64,000 nt of DNA from Carnegiea gigantea (Eukaryota; Streptophyta; Magnoliopsida; Caryophyllales; Cactaceae), in contig JAKOGI010000111.1 of the NCBI GenBank assembly GCA_029747015.1, forward strand, positions 566,001-630,000. Direction: 5' to 3'. Below, one piece after another: positions 13,370 through 25,432 of the stretch. Positions within the stretch are counted from its first letter, which is position 1; every line of letters starts with the position of its first letter. Both the position numbers and the translations under genes were made by a program. Below the pieces are notes generated by a model. The model saw nothing but the letters and a program-made list of their open reading frames with translations. It made no database searches and had not been told where the DNA came from.

Positions 13370-13498
13370 CCTATTCTTCCACTAACTACAGTGTTAGCCA
13401 TTGAAGTAAGGAGGGCGAGTAATGGATTGTCCTTCAAGAATTCCTTGTAGAGTACTCATTTTTAGAATCTCTCAAGGTGTTAACCTTTTGTAGGAGAA

Positions 13499-13513
13499 CC
13501 TGCTCTGATACCA
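13499..13513 (-). other. Primer binding site (tRNA-iMet type) of the SIRE-like element
   Basis: The - strand reads TGGTATCAGAGCAGG, separated by two bases from the end of the 5' LTR. It is complementary to the 3' end of initiator methionine tRNA, as in most plant copia elements. Confidence 0.93.
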
Positions 13514-13515
13514 CT

Positions 13516-15107
13516 TGTTAAATTCGTGAGTATACAACCACAAGAGGGGGGTGAATTGTGGTGTCTGATTTTCGCGTTGTAAATGACAAACACCCTCACA
13601 GAGGTTATTCTCAGATGACAAACACCCTAGTGACTTGTTTGCAGGGGGTGTTCTCAAATATTGCAAATGAGAAAATCACCAAGATAAATGCGGAAAATAA
13701 AGCACACACACAATTTTTACGTGGAAAACACCTCTAGCCCAACTGAGGTGTGAAAAACCACGACCTACCTCGTGTAGGATTTAACCACTTTCACTAACGG
13801 GCTTCACACGTTACAAATGTAACACACCTTGTTACAACTTGCAACCACGTAACCTTCTTCTCTAAGAAGGGTTACACCACGTCCAAATCTCACCAGATTG
13901 GACACGTCCAAAGTCCACACGACTGAGGACCACTCACTCACTTTTCTGATCCAAGATCAGGGTTACAAAACACCTTACGGGGGTGCTTCTGATTTAAGCA
14001 GATGTAAGGTACAATGAGGTCCTAGTATGCCAATATCTTGAAAGCTCTGTTTAAACACAACTTGTCTCGGTTTTTCTTTTCTCAAGCGTAACTCGAAAAA
14101 TTCTTCTCACTAGAAAAACCACTTTTGAAATTTTCCCTTTTTTGCGTATGTTGTATATGTTTCTCGTCTTTTTTCATCTATTCAAATGGGAGTGAAATCC
14201 TGAGATTTTAAACACAAAATCCAATGGTCAAAAACAAGGAGAGGTGAAAGAATCAGCTAAGTAGGGAAAACGATTTTCAAGCAAGAAATACTCCCCAACG
14301 GCTAGTGATAAATTTTCCCCAAAATATAAGGGATTTGTTATCTTAAGAGATAACCCTTATCTTCCCATAGTCGTGAAGAAGATTCAAATGACAACCAGAA
14401 ATCTTCAACTTTTGAAATTTTATCATATCCGAAAATATAGGCAAAGGGAATCTTTTAGTTTTGGCAATTCTCCCAAAACCTATTTTCGCAAATCTCCCAT
14501 AATAATTTCAAGAAATATCCTTTCCAGAAAAATAGCAATCTTGGAATTTAAAGAAAGTTTCTGGAGATCTTGGCCAACTGAAATGAATTTTCAAAGATAA
14601 CCGGGTATGGCCACTTCAGTTCAGAAACACCCTAGGCACCCTGTTTGCAGGGTTGTTCGCAACTGGTGTTCTGAAGCACTTAGCGCAAATACCGATTCAA
14701 GAGGTGTTTAAAATGACGTTTTCAATATTGGCATATTAACAAGAGTCTAAATAAATAAAACCTATATACCCAAGACTTCTTGTTTTGAACCAGTCATCTT
14801 GTCCAAAATTTGTAGAGCTGCTGTGAACACCAAGGCCACCTTGTTTGCTGGGGTTGTTCTTTGCATTGCTAGAGTTCAGGAACATGCCTTACAATCAACT
14901 GTCGATGTGGTGTTCTTGACTTAATATAGAATCACCAAGTAAAACCTGTTTTGAAGACTTGTTCTCACATGTAGCAAACCAGTTAATACAATAAAGATCA
15001 CAAACACCAATTAGGCCTGTTTGGAGATCGTGTTTAGAGCAACATTACTTGGACAAATTTTTACACTTGGATTTGTCATCATCAAAACTAAATATAATAA
15101 CTCAACA
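13516..15107 (-). repeat. 5' LTR of the SIRE-like element
   Basis: A 1592-bp copy of 5495..7085, in the same orientation, with TG...CA ends. AAGAA follows at 15108-15112. As the upstream copy in sense it would carry the element's promoter. Confidence 0.95.
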
Positions 15108-15112
15108 AAGAA

Positions 15113-16843
15113 CTGTACCATCGAAAGGTTCCAAATTGCTTTCCATTTCCAGAATGTAGATTCTAAGTGTTCATCATCCCTTTTTGTTAGCTGCATTTTG
15201 CCGACATTCATTCTCCATAAGTTAGATTATTCTCCCTTTAGCACATGTTCTCATTGTTTCCTTTATTATTCATACATCATACATGAAATTGAGGAAGTTT
15301 GAGTTATTATAACAAACGCTCCCAAACGGATAAAAAAAACATTTAATGGTAATTTTCTTTTTTTAAAAAAATTTACTTTGATATGTCTAACTACAATAAA
15401 AAAATTTAGAAAAGAAGTAAAAGTTTATTTTATTCAAAAAATAATATGACATTAACAGTTTATTATGAAAGGACAATTATTTGTTATATACTTACCAATT
15501 AATTTTTGATCAAATTTGATACTAAATATAAATAATGATTTATTACATTAATTTATATCAATAAACTAGATGACTTTTTCATTACCATAGGCATCAAATT
15601 GTTCCGTAAAAATTAACCTTAGAGAATTGCCATCAAAACTAAGTGCTAATCTATTCTATGCATTAGAAATTTTAATTCAATGATATCTCATAATTTGTAT
15701 CTCTATTAAGTAAAAATTCTTTTTAAAATGTTAAAAATATTTCTAAAAATAATTTCGTGCACCATATGGTCAAAAATCTTAATTGAAAGTCAAAGAAATG
15801 ATAAGTAATTTGTGATTCTTTTCAACGAAAGAAAGTTAAGATAGAATCATTACCATGCACTTTAATCAACAGACCAATAATTTGTTATTTTCTTCGTAAA
15901 AAGCTACTAACAAACCACTACTACTACTATAATTGAAAGTTGAAACAAGGAAGCAAGTAATCATGAGAGTTTGACAAGAATGCTCGTTATTACAATTTGG
16001 CAAAGGTGAAAAGTGAAAACCAAGACTTGCGTCTCTTCTTTGCCCCCGAAAAAGTAAACCCCTCCTCGTAGTCGTTGCAACCAAAATGCTGGAAGCACAA
16101 GAAACAAAGGAGCCGAGATAGAATGCAAGCCAGAATAAGATTCCCCCTCCCACATGTTATGTTTAGATCATGATTAGTTTGTCTTTGCTGATCTGATCTT
16201 CCAGCCGTTCATGATTATCCCAAAGCAAATCGGTCAACAATTCATAAGTTGTTCCTGTGTCTCATCTGATCTTATTTTATTAGGGATCGCTTTATATCTT
16301 ATTAATGACAAAAATTGTTTCTTTTTGGTTTTCATGTTTTGACATTTATTGTCAAAGTTGAGCTACTGTTGACCTATAAGTTACATGAAATGCAAAATCG
16401 TAAAAAGTATTATTCTTATGCAAAGTGGAAAGTATTCTTCTTTGGGTTTCATATTTAAATGATAAGTTATGGGATTGTAAAAAGTTGTAATTTACAGAGT
16501 TGTAAAAAGTCATAAGAAACGATAGGCGTGTGTACCTTACAAATTACATCTGCTTTGTGCATGTGTGTGGTTTTTTTTTTGGGGGATCCAAAACAAGGGC
16601 TTTTCATCTCAATTATTAAAAAAGGAATCTTTAATTTAACGGACACAGTTATCTAGCATGGGCCATTATTATAAATGAAGGCCGAAGCCCATTCGTGATT
16701 GGATGATGAGATTGTTCCAAAATAAAGCCCTATATATTGCAGTTACAGTTGTCATCCTCCTTGGCGTTAAAGAAAAGTGCTTTAAAAAAATAAAATACAG
16801 AAAAAAGGGCAAAATCCTCCAGTTTTATATTGGGTTGTGAGTG
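15113..16843. other. Non-coding stretch
   Basis: AT-rich sequence without a recognisable gene. A - strand frame of 95 codons (15866..16153) starts MGGGILFWLAFYLGSF and could encode a hydrophobic peptide. It resembles nothing I know, has no supporting context, and overlaps another open frame, so it is not called as a gene. Confidence 0.5.
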
Positions 16844-17512
16844 TAGCTGTGTGGGTTCTGGACTCAACCCAGATTTATTAAATTCTACTCAAATTAGAGG
16901 GTTTGGATCTAATTAAATGAGATCCGATGAGTTTTAAATGAGTATGGATCCAAGGGATGTAGATCGGATCTAGGTCTGAGTCTGAAACATTCATAACCTA
17001 AACTCAACTCGGACCAATTTAAGGCATATTAATTTTTTTAAAAAAATATATGACAAGGGTAATTGGCCAAAGTTGCTCTAAAGTTACTTTCCTTTATACC
17101 GGTCATAAAAGAAGACTTGTTTTGTTTTGTTTGTTTAAAATTTGATGAATTTTATCTTTGTAGTTTGCATTAAAATGTTATTTTTGGTGCATATAACTAA
17201 GAACACTTAATTATGATATATGTAGCTAGAATATTTTTTTATTAAATACCATGACTTCTAAATTTAATTATTTGTCTTTACAATGTGATAATTTATGTTA
17301 GGATGTTTAAAAAAATAGTTTTTAATCAGAAAAATAGTCAGGACCCGTTTAGAACCTGTGGACCCTCCAACCCATAGGGCCTGAGTTTAGGTCCCATGTT
17401 TTTAGACCCAACGGGTTTGGGGCAGCTTTGCGTCCAAATCCAAAAAAAAAAAAAAAAAAATGAATCTGGGTCCATGTAGACCTGACTCGGATCCAACCCA
17501 TCATCATCCCTA
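16844..17512. mobile_element. hAT-like element remnant
   Basis: The right end, read on the - strand, begins TAGGGATGATGATGGG, matching the TAGGGATG start of Ac-like termini. The left end begins TAGCTGTGTGGGTTCTGG. Both subterminal parts are rich in GGGTT/GGATC words (16850-16990 and 17340-17510). The 8-bp flanks (TGTGAGTG and ATTACATT) do not match, so one end may be eroded. No transposase frame is seen; a 20-base A-run lies at about 17441-17460. Confidence 0.45.
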
Positions 17513-19261
17513 ATTACATTCACTGCGAGCGGATAGCTAAATTACTGCTTTCAACATGTTCCATTACGATCGAGTCACTGAAATTTCATTTACATTTATC
17601 AACGTCAATAATTCTACATTTGGGATTTATGGACAAAAATAATTCCATCTGTAAATTGAGCACCTAAAATGGCAACTTTTGACAATATTTATTTTCAATT
17701 TATCATTATCGAACAAATGACTCATTGACTTGTCAATATAACACGTGTTAACTTATTTATCACATTTGAATGGTATATTTTTCTATCTTTTTCAACACCA
17801 ATAACCACATGTGATAACTAAGTTACCACCTGCAATGTATAGATACTTTTACTCTCCAATTTAAATCGTGATAATTTAATTTATCATGTGTGGATAGTGT
17901 ATTTTACTTCACTTTTCAGATACCATCATTCACTTGTGATAAATCAGCTACTAGATAATCAAATTGGTCAATCCAAAATGTTTCAAGTTAGTATTGGTAT
18001 ATTCAAAGTAAATATCCGAAAGGTCGATATTCTACGTGCTAATTTTAAAGGTCTAATTATTTTCTTCCAAAAACCTCAAATTTGAGAACATTGGTGTCCA
18101 AAAACTCTTTCAATTTGGAATAGCAGCAATTCATTGTGTAGTTTCAAAGAAATGATCAGCTAAGAGAATTATATTGTTGTTCATTTTTAAAAACTTATAC
18201 AATAAGATGGTTTTCTTTTCTTTTCTCTTCCAACAATCTAAGTATGTTCATAGAGTCGCCTCTCCCTGCCTCTTCCATTCACCCAAACTTCAATTTTGTA
18301 TCGCTACTTCTTTTCTTTTCAGAGTGTTGGAGCTAGCAGTGGCCTTAACCAGTGGTAACCCATTTTACTTTGCTTTCTTGAATCGTTTAGTATTTAATGT
18401 CATTATTGTTTTCTTCTAATAAATTTTCTCTTCTCCTTTGAAGGGCAGGGTTCCGGCCCTCCATCGGTTTGACATCTTGCCCTTTTTGCAAAATTCCTCT
18501 CTTATCCATCATGCGAATTTAGCCAGGATAGTTGACTCGGCTGGAGAATATTATTTTGGTATTTTTATTCAAGGAAATTGATCCATCTATTTTTACCTTT
18601 TAGTTTAATTGGTTTTCATTGAAAAATGATTCAGCAAAGAAGTTCATATGGCTCAACCAAAATGACATTTCTTTCAAGTCAAATTTGTTATATCACATCA
18701 CATTGATACTTCCATGAAGTTATATTATAACTTGTTGATGTTTAGCAAAGACACATTAAAATCAAACAATAAGATTTGTGACCTAAATGATGCTGCAAGT
18801 ATGCAGTTGATCAGAAGTATATTTAGTATTAGTCTTATAAAAATACTTATCTATCTTGATATTTTAGATTTGTTCTTGCCAACGAACTTGTATGAATTTT
18901 TGATAAACTTTCTTTATCTATTCAAAAAGTAACTCTAATTACGTCCATTCAGTTTTTTAGATTTTAGATTTCTTTTTCGATTAATCGTGTAGCTATTAAG
19001 GCTGCCAAAGCGCCTCAATGCAATAGGAACTAAATAACAAATTCAAAACACACCTGTCCTTGTACTAAAACTGAAAAGACAATCATATAGCCTTTTTTCT
19101 ACATAGCCTTGATAATAGATTCTTTGGTAATTTAGTTTTAAAAGAAATATGAGATTGACATAACTTATGCTCATGACTACTAATATAATGACACTATGCA
19201 ATGTTCACAATTTTTTTTTTTTTTGGGGCGCTGTGACTAGAGAAGGACACTAATTTGTTTA
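17513..19261. other. Non-coding stretch
   Basis: Nothing recognisable apart from short unlikely frames, such as 18174..18419 (hydrophobic, no family resemblance). Confidence 0.5.
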
Positions 19262-19305
19262 ATAACAACAACAACAACAGCAGCAGCAGCAGCAGCAATA
19301 ACAAC

Positions 19306-19369
<64 letters not shown>
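19262..19369. repeat. Compound microsatellite (AAC)n(AGC)n(AAT)n(ATT)n
   Basis: The repeat motif changes from AAC to AGC, back to AAC, to AAT and finally to ATT. The AAT-to-ATT switch near 19325 makes the last 65 bases an inverted repeat able to form a hairpin. Confidence 0.95.
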
Positions 19370-19917
19370 GATTTTTATAGTATATCTACATAACAATAAT
19401 CTAGAAGGCATTTTTGTGAAAGATTCTATAAAGTTTTAATGATAGCTAGACAAGAAAGTAGTTGTGAACAATGAACATCATATATAGTTGTATTTGTTAA
19501 TAGCTAGTGCATTTTATTTAGGAGATGTTGTGTAGCAGATGGCTTATTTTGTTTAATGGTTATTTTCTTTTGGTCCGAATGGCCATTACTTCCCTATCTG
19601 AAGTTCCATATTACTAATGATTTAAAAAAAAATAAAATGTAAACCTAGTTCTGCTGTGAGATAGTTGCAATATTATTTTAATGTTCAAAAATCATATATC
19701 TATACACAAGGGGCTCCAACCTAATGGTGGCAGCGTATGACCATTTCTCTTTTGAAACAAAATTGACTAAAACTTGTATTTAAAGAAAAAAAATTATTTT
19801 GATATTATTTGGATTGGAGAAAATTCAAAATGGCCAAGAAAACCATCAAAAAGGTAACAGAAAAAAAAAAAAAAAAAAGAGGAGGGTTTGAAGCACAATT
19901 TGCAAGTTTCAGGTTTC

Positions 19918-22745
19918 TGATGCGCGCAGATCAAGGGCTCCAAATCATATTCATAAGTGAATTGGATTCATAGTTCACTTAATGGTGAATTATGTTAAAT
20001 AAAGCCTTTTGTACAAGCTTTCTAAGATTTTCAGCTTTGTAGATTAATGTTAAGCTACTATTTAGATGGCCAAATGAGCTCCAAAATTGGTGCTTTAGTT
20101 ATGGATTGATAACCTCTGGTATATATTTTCAAAAATGTAAGGGGCGCCTCTAGATTCCAAGGATGTCTCAGTTTTTGAGGCAAAAACTAAGTAAGGGTTA
20201 ACGTAGGTATGATTTTGCACGTTTTTTTTTTTTTTTTAATCATAATCTTCTTTTTGGACCAACAAATGGATGAAGTAGGAGTTGATCTTTTGACGGTTGC
20301 AGTAGACATCCAAAGTTTTTTCCCCTTGAAGATAACCATCAATTTCCGGCATTTGGGTTGGTTGAAGATGCCCCCAATCAAGCACATGTGTAGGGGGAAA
20401 AAATTTATCTCCTATCTAGTCTTCCCACTTTTCTTTATTTTAGTTGTACAACTACTTAGATTTTTATTGGTTATTGTTTTCTTATAATTCTATTGGTTGT
20501 TTCTACGCTTTGAGGGGGGCACCTAATTGTACATAGGCTTGAGAGCCTTGTAAACTAAAGAAGCTTTGATCTTAAAGTGAAATGAAGTTTGTACTTGCAT
20601 TTTTCTCTTTCTAAAAATCCTAGAAAATCTTTATCCAAGAAGTTCATCTTGGTGGTGATTTTAGTCCTTTTCTTTAGAGCTTATCTTGATGGTTTAGCCT
20701 TTACGGTTAATGTTGGTGGAATGCTCTTAGTTCATGTGGTGGTGTTACCTTTGGCATGAACATACCCCCTTGGTTTCTTTTTCTTTTCCCACATAAGACT
20801 GCAAAATGCATAATTAATTTTCCTTGTTTTGTTGATCTTGTGTTCAATCTTGGAGTTAGGTTTAATTTGTGCTTTAGAGCATAAATATCCTTTGTTTTGC
20901 TCGTAAGATTTGAAGAGATAAGGCCTTACTTGATCCCTAAGATCAAGTGAGGAGGCTTTAAAATCAAATAGCACAAGTGAAGGAGGTCTTGAGAGAACTA
21001 CCTTATTTTGAAGGTAGTTGGATCCAAACTACTATTGGATGGGTTCAAGCACTTTAGAGTTATCTTAGGGCAAGAGGCTGTTCAGATTCGCCATTGCCAC
21101 CCAAAAACTCAAAGTTTTACCGTTTATTAGTTTAGATGCCATAGAAGAGAAAGTGCTCATGAAAACTAGTCTCAAATCTACTCCTTGAAGAAGAACTCAT
21201 CGAGGTTCAAGAAGAATTTGAGGTCCAAAGGGAAAAAAAGAAGATTTGTCATTGTAAAAGAGCTTTCTTAAAGCTGTCATTCAACTGGATATCTCATATA
21301 CTTCTCACATTGAAGAAGTCATAGAGGACCAACTTCAAGTACAACAAGTAGAGGCCATGGAGATTCAACTTTTGGAAGAAAGCCACGAATTTCAGCCAAA
21401 AGAAGATGTCCCGGATGTGGTGCTTGCGAATGCGCAAGCTAGAAATTAATGCTCCTTTGAAGCTCCCACCAAGGTTGAGGAAGTCATCCCACTTATTCCC
21501 GAAGAAGATGAAGATGTCTTGAATGACGGCACAAAAGAGGTCAAAATTCATCTTTCCATCCCACCTCATCGATGGCTCAACCTTGTTCTCAAATTAGAGG
21601 TATAGCTCATCCATCTAATGACTATGAGATATCATGTGATGATTATATTGGTGTTTTTACCAAACTTATGAGTACTGGATGTTGTGAGCATGAATTTTAT
21701 ATCAAGGTAGTCCCTACGTCATTTAAAAACACATTCTGCACTGAAGAAGCATGGAGTACTTAGCACATCGATATTGTTCACCTCAAATAGTTACAACCAT
21801 GTCTCTTGGTTGGTGATCTTTGGGAATTAAGCATGTGGCTAGAAGGATTTGAGGGCAAATCCTTTTGAAAAGGAGAATTTGATGCGGATCAAGAGCCCTG
21901 AGTTACTTTTTCAAAGCTTCTAGTACAAGCTATGCAAAATTTTCATTTTTATAGGTTAACTTTGAGCTACTTTTTATATGACCAAGTCAACTCTAAAAAA
22001 TAAGTTTCTTAAGCTATGGATTGATAACCCTGAATGCTTGTTTTCCAAAAACCTATGGTGTACCTCTAGATTCCAAGTATATCTTTAGTTATGAAGTAAA
22101 AATTGATCAAGGGTAAAAGCATGTCTATTTTTGTATGGTTTTTATCATGAGTTTTTTTAGGCAATCAAATAGCTGATTTAGGAGTTAATCTTTGCAATAG
22201 TTAATGGATTTCCTGAGCTAACTTTCTTGCGAAGATAACCACTAAATTCCTCCATTAGGATGGTGAAGGATGCTAAGAAGTAAGGACATGTATAGAAAAA
22301 TTCCAACCCTTGTCATTTAGCAAGTGGTCGCCCTTTTCTTTGGCTGTACAACTAGCTAGAACTTGGTTGTTTCCCTTATAATTTTATTGGTTGTTTCCAA
22401 ACTTGGAGAGGAGCGCACCCAATTACATATTGACTTGATCCATTGTAAAATTTTAGATTTGAAATTTTGAATGAAATGAGTTTGCTACTTATTGTCTCTC
22501 TCCACAAAAATCTCTCTCTTTTTTTAATCTCCATTGGAGAGCAGTGAGTGCAAGTCTTTTCTTTATTTCAATCTTTGGTGCTTAGGCTTTATAGGGTTCA
22601 TTGGTGGGTTGATTATCCAAGTTGCTTTTATTTTTGCTAGTTCTTGATCATCAAATTGCTAGTCATGTGGGTTTCTTCCTTGGTTTTTCTTGTGGGGTGG
22701 TCTTTTTTTGGTTTTGTTCATCTTCAACCTCTTGGAGTTCTTCTA
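19918..22745 (+). mobile_element. Coding-poor LTR retroelement, possibly Ty3/gypsy-derived
   Basis: Two diverged direct repeats of about 0.9 kb (19918..~20860 and 21880..~22745) share many blocks in order, e.g. TGATGCG...GATCAAG, GGATTGATAACC, CCTCTAGATTCCAAG, CTTATAATT-TATTGGTTGTTTC and CTTGGAGTT. The second is immediately preceded by AAAAGGAGAATT (21868-21879), a plausible polypurine tract, which makes the repeats LTRs with + sense. The ~1 kb between them has no intact gag or pol; the last codons before the tract (FEGKSF*KGEFDAD) resemble the C-terminus of plant gypsy polyproteins. I found no convincing primer site or target duplication, and the outer ends are approximate. Confidence 0.55.
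21868..21879 (+). other. Candidate polypurine tract
   Basis: AAAAGGAGAATT lies directly before the repeat starting TGATGCGGATC, as expected for a + strand retroelement. It supports reading the two direct repeats as LTRs. Confidence 0.5.
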
Positions 22746-22998
22746 CAAGTTTATGCCTTTATTTCGACAAAAGTTTTACCTCATGAATCTATTTCAAAGT
22801 CATGACCTTTTTAGATAACACAGTGAGAGATTGACCAATCAGGATAGTACGCATTGCCTCATATTAAACTCTCATAAAACAATTTATTTGAAATTCAAAC
22901 GACAACATATGTCTTGCATTAGCCAAGAAGATTAATGGTATATTTAATATATATTGTTAGGGTGGCATGTGCCCATTGTGGCCAAGCGGCACAATCTC

Positions 22999-23050
22999 AT
23001 GGCATACCCTAGTTTTGGGGCCCTATGGCACACCCTGATTTTGGGTCCCA
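22999..23050. repeat. 26-bp tandem duplication
   Basis: ATGGCATACCCTAGTTTTGG plus six bases is repeated once as ATGGCACACCCTGATTTTGG plus six, with a few substitutions. No function is apparent. Confidence 0.7.
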
Positions 23051-23689
23051 ACAATGCTTGTGCGGTGATATATTGTTATAAGTCTTGAATTCGTATAAGT
23101 TTTAAGTTTTCATGGAAATTTATTATCATATCTTACTCAGAATATGATTATCTAATTATCATGAAACTCTATTATTCAAAAAAATAAGTAAAACTAACAA
23201 AAATAACTATATTCACTTCATCAAATATTATTAGCTATGAATTAAAAAAAATAACAGAAAAAATATAAGATCTCAAGAAAGTCTAACAAGAGAGGGCTAA
23301 TCCGCAAGGGGGTCCCCCCAGAAAAAAATCCCACATGAAACTAGTGGACCTAACGTTGATTGCTTTTAGTACCCATCAAAGGGATGAAGCGGAAGTCTCC
23401 AAACAAGTGTGTATGTGTATGTGTATGTGTAAACTATTTTCAGATCTGAGCAAAGGATGCTATGCAAGTGGATCCCACAGAATATAAATTTCTTTTTAAA
23501 AAACATAAACATCAGAAATAACAGGTGGAAAAAAACAATAAATAAATAAATAAATCAATAGAAACAAGAGAGAGGAAGATCAGGATTTCTACACAGCAGC
23601 GTCTCCAGCCTGACTGTCAAATCTTGGTATTCTCTCTCCTCTCCTTCTCGCCCTTTCCGACGCCCCCCCCCCCCCTCTCGCTCTCTCTC

Positions 23690-23849
23690 TCTCTAAAATT
23701 ACAGAATTCAGGGGGGTTGTGTTTGTCCTTCTGATAGATTCGATTCAACCGCCGATCATTTTTCGCCGCGGGAGTCCCTCGCTTCTCTCTCTCTCTCTCT
23801 CTCTCTCAATCCGTGTCTTCTCCTTCAGATAATGCTCCAGATTTTCAAG
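23690..23849 (+). promoter_or_regulatory. Probable 5'UTR exon and CT-rich leader of the ELF4-like gene
   Basis: A (CT)n-rich segment (23676-23700 and 23779-23807) is followed by TTTTCAAG|GTATGAAC, a good plant splice donor at 23850. CT-rich leaders are common in plant 5'UTRs. The transcription start cannot be fixed from sequence; the exon start given here is approximate. A (GTGTAT)n run lies upstream at about 23408-23432. I found no clear TATA box or evening element at a convincing distance. Confidence 0.5.
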
Positions 23850-24908
23850 GTATGAACTCTAAAATTATACTCCATTAATTAAAGTGTGTGTGAAGTGCCA
23901 ACAGTTTTTATTGTATTTTTCGGAAATGAGAAATATCATATTTCTCATAATTATGTCTTGTTTTTTACTCGGAAAGTTGTATTTTATCGGTATTAATTTT
24001 CCTTACTTGTAGATGAGCACTTCTTAGTTTTCCCTCTCTTACAGTCTACAAACCTTTCTTTCATCTAATTTGGGCAGCAGCTTTAATGGCATTTATAGTT
24101 TTTAATTTTCTCTGAAATTTGAGCCTTCGTTCTGCTTTTTCTTTTTGCCTCTAACAACTTCATTTCTGAAATTGTGGCTTGGAATTCTGTGTTCATTCGG
24201 AAGCTTTTGTGAAAATTTCTTGTTGGTTTCTAGTGTTATTCAGAATAATTAATTATTCGATTGAGTTTTTTGGTAATTTGGATACTTTGGTGTCCGCAAA
24301 ATATCAGCAGAAAATTGTGTGGCCAATATCCTTGACTGGGTTTGGTCTTCTGGGGATGGGGATGGGTCTGTGTGAGTGTCTGGGGCTTTGATAGACATAT
24401 ATTCTTCTGTGAAACTGTGAAACTTTAGGTGGGTATTTCGGAGTTCATTGGGGAAAAAAAAAGTTTTACCCCTTTTATGGAAAATGGGATCTGCTTTTCC
24501 CATCTCATCATGCCCAAAAAGAATTGTTCATAATCACACCCGAACTGTTCAAATCCAATCCCAGTGTACCTCTTAACCTTAACTGCAAATTGGGTTTCAG
24601 AAAACAAAATGGGTAGGCCATGATTTTCTCCTCTTTCCTTTGAATCTTTTACCCCAATTTTCTTTGTAGTCATTTCCGTGAACTTCCCTTTTTTTGGTCC
24701 TTTTAATGCACTCTTGGGTCTTTTGGAAATTACTGTCGCGTACATTGAGACATTTCCTGATGCTGAAAACAGCAAGGCACTCTTGCTGGTTTTTATGTTT
24801 AGGCGAAGGTGTTTTAGAGATATACTATGAGTGTGATTAAGGATACTAAAATTGTTTGATTGGTTGATATTTGCTCGAAATGTGTTAATATCTTGATGTT
24901 TGGTGCAG
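23850..24908 (+). other. Probable 5'UTR intron of the ELF4-like gene
   Basis: GT at 23850-23851 (AAG|GTATGA) and AG at 24907-24908 (TTTGGTGCAG|GAGAATTG) bound a T-rich 1059-bp stretch with no coding potential. The acceptor lies 40 bases before the start codon. This splice form is inferred from the sites only. Confidence 0.6.
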
Positions 24909-24948
24909 GAGAATTGATATTGGTTTGATTGAATTCAGTAATCCAAGA

Positions 24949-25296
24949 ATGGATGGAGACGCATTTTCAGGACTATGTAATGGTACCCAGATAGACAGTA
25001 AGATGTTGCAGTCATTTCAGAAGAGCTTTGTACAAGTGCAGAACATATTGGATCAGAACAGATTGCTCATCAATGAGATCAACCAAAACCATGAGTCAAG
25101 GATCCCTGATAACCTTTCTAGGAATGTGGGTCTAATAAGGGAGCTTAATAACAACATCAGAAGGGTTGTTGACCTCTATGCTGATCTCTCACAGTCCTTA
25201 ACAACTAGATCCATGGAAGCTTCATCAGAAGGTGACTCTGTTGGTGCTCTAAAATCTGATGGCAAAGCTACCCACAAGCGAAACCGGCCCAGTTAG
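24949..25296 (+). CDS. EFL3-like: EARLY FLOWERING 4-like protein (DUF1313), ELF4-like 3/4 type
   Basis: An intact 115-codon single-exon gene. The protein starts MDGDAFSGLCNGTQIDSKML; the frame is also open to an upstream ATG at 24925, but I take 24949 because family members begin with an equivalent ME/MDGD. Residues about 18-90 form the DUF1313 domain, with FQKSFVQVQNILDQNRLLI, NEINQNHESRIPDNLSRNVG and LIRELNNNIRRVVDLYADLS nearly as in known ELF4-like 3/4 proteins; the tail (SSEGDS, LKSDGKATHKRNRP) is also typical. In Arabidopsis ELF4 dimerises through this helical region and joins ELF3 and LUX in the evening complex, a nuclear repressor of clock and growth genes. The ELF4-like paralogues are less well characterised, so a clock role here is inference. 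Length is normal and no lesion is seen. It is the only intact host gene I can support here. Confidence 0.96.
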   Translation: MDGDAFSGLCNGTQIDSKMLQSFQKSFVQVQNILDQNRLLINEINQNHESRIPDNLSRNVGLIRELNNNIRRVVDLYADLSQSLTTRSMEASSEGDSVGALKSDGKATHKRNRPS

Positions 25297-25432
25297 CTCC
25301 TAATCAGATAATAGTATAATACCTCTAATTTTTAGGAGTCTTTATTTCATTTTATCTTGTTGGGCACTGAGCAAAATGCATATATACATATATTTGCCTT
25401 TCGAGTTAGAAAGGAACCACCCCCACCCCCCT

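Larger units (their letters stand above)
5495..15107 (-). mobile_element. SIRE/Maximus-like Ty1/copia LTR retrotransposon, full length
   Basis: This is a 9.6-kb element bounded by 1.59-kb LTRs and flanked by the 5-bp duplication AAGAA (5490-5494 and 15108-15112). Sense is the - strand. The order is 5' LTR, tRNA-iMet primer site, gag, protease, integrase, reverse transcriptase, broken RNase H, an extra ORF, polypurine tract, 3' LTR. The integrase-before-RT order defines copia. The size, long LTRs, two-knuckle gag region and post-pol ORF fit the SIRE/Maximus lineage. The LTRs differ at about 25 hand-counted positions out of 1591, so insertion is recent, yet frameshifts in protease, RT and the extra ORF plus stop codons make this copy non-autonomous. 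Confidence 0.93.

Noticed and set aside
15866..16153. Hydrophobic 95-codon - strand protein
   Set aside because: No family resemblance, no conserved context, and an overlapping alternative frame is open as well; left as unassigned.
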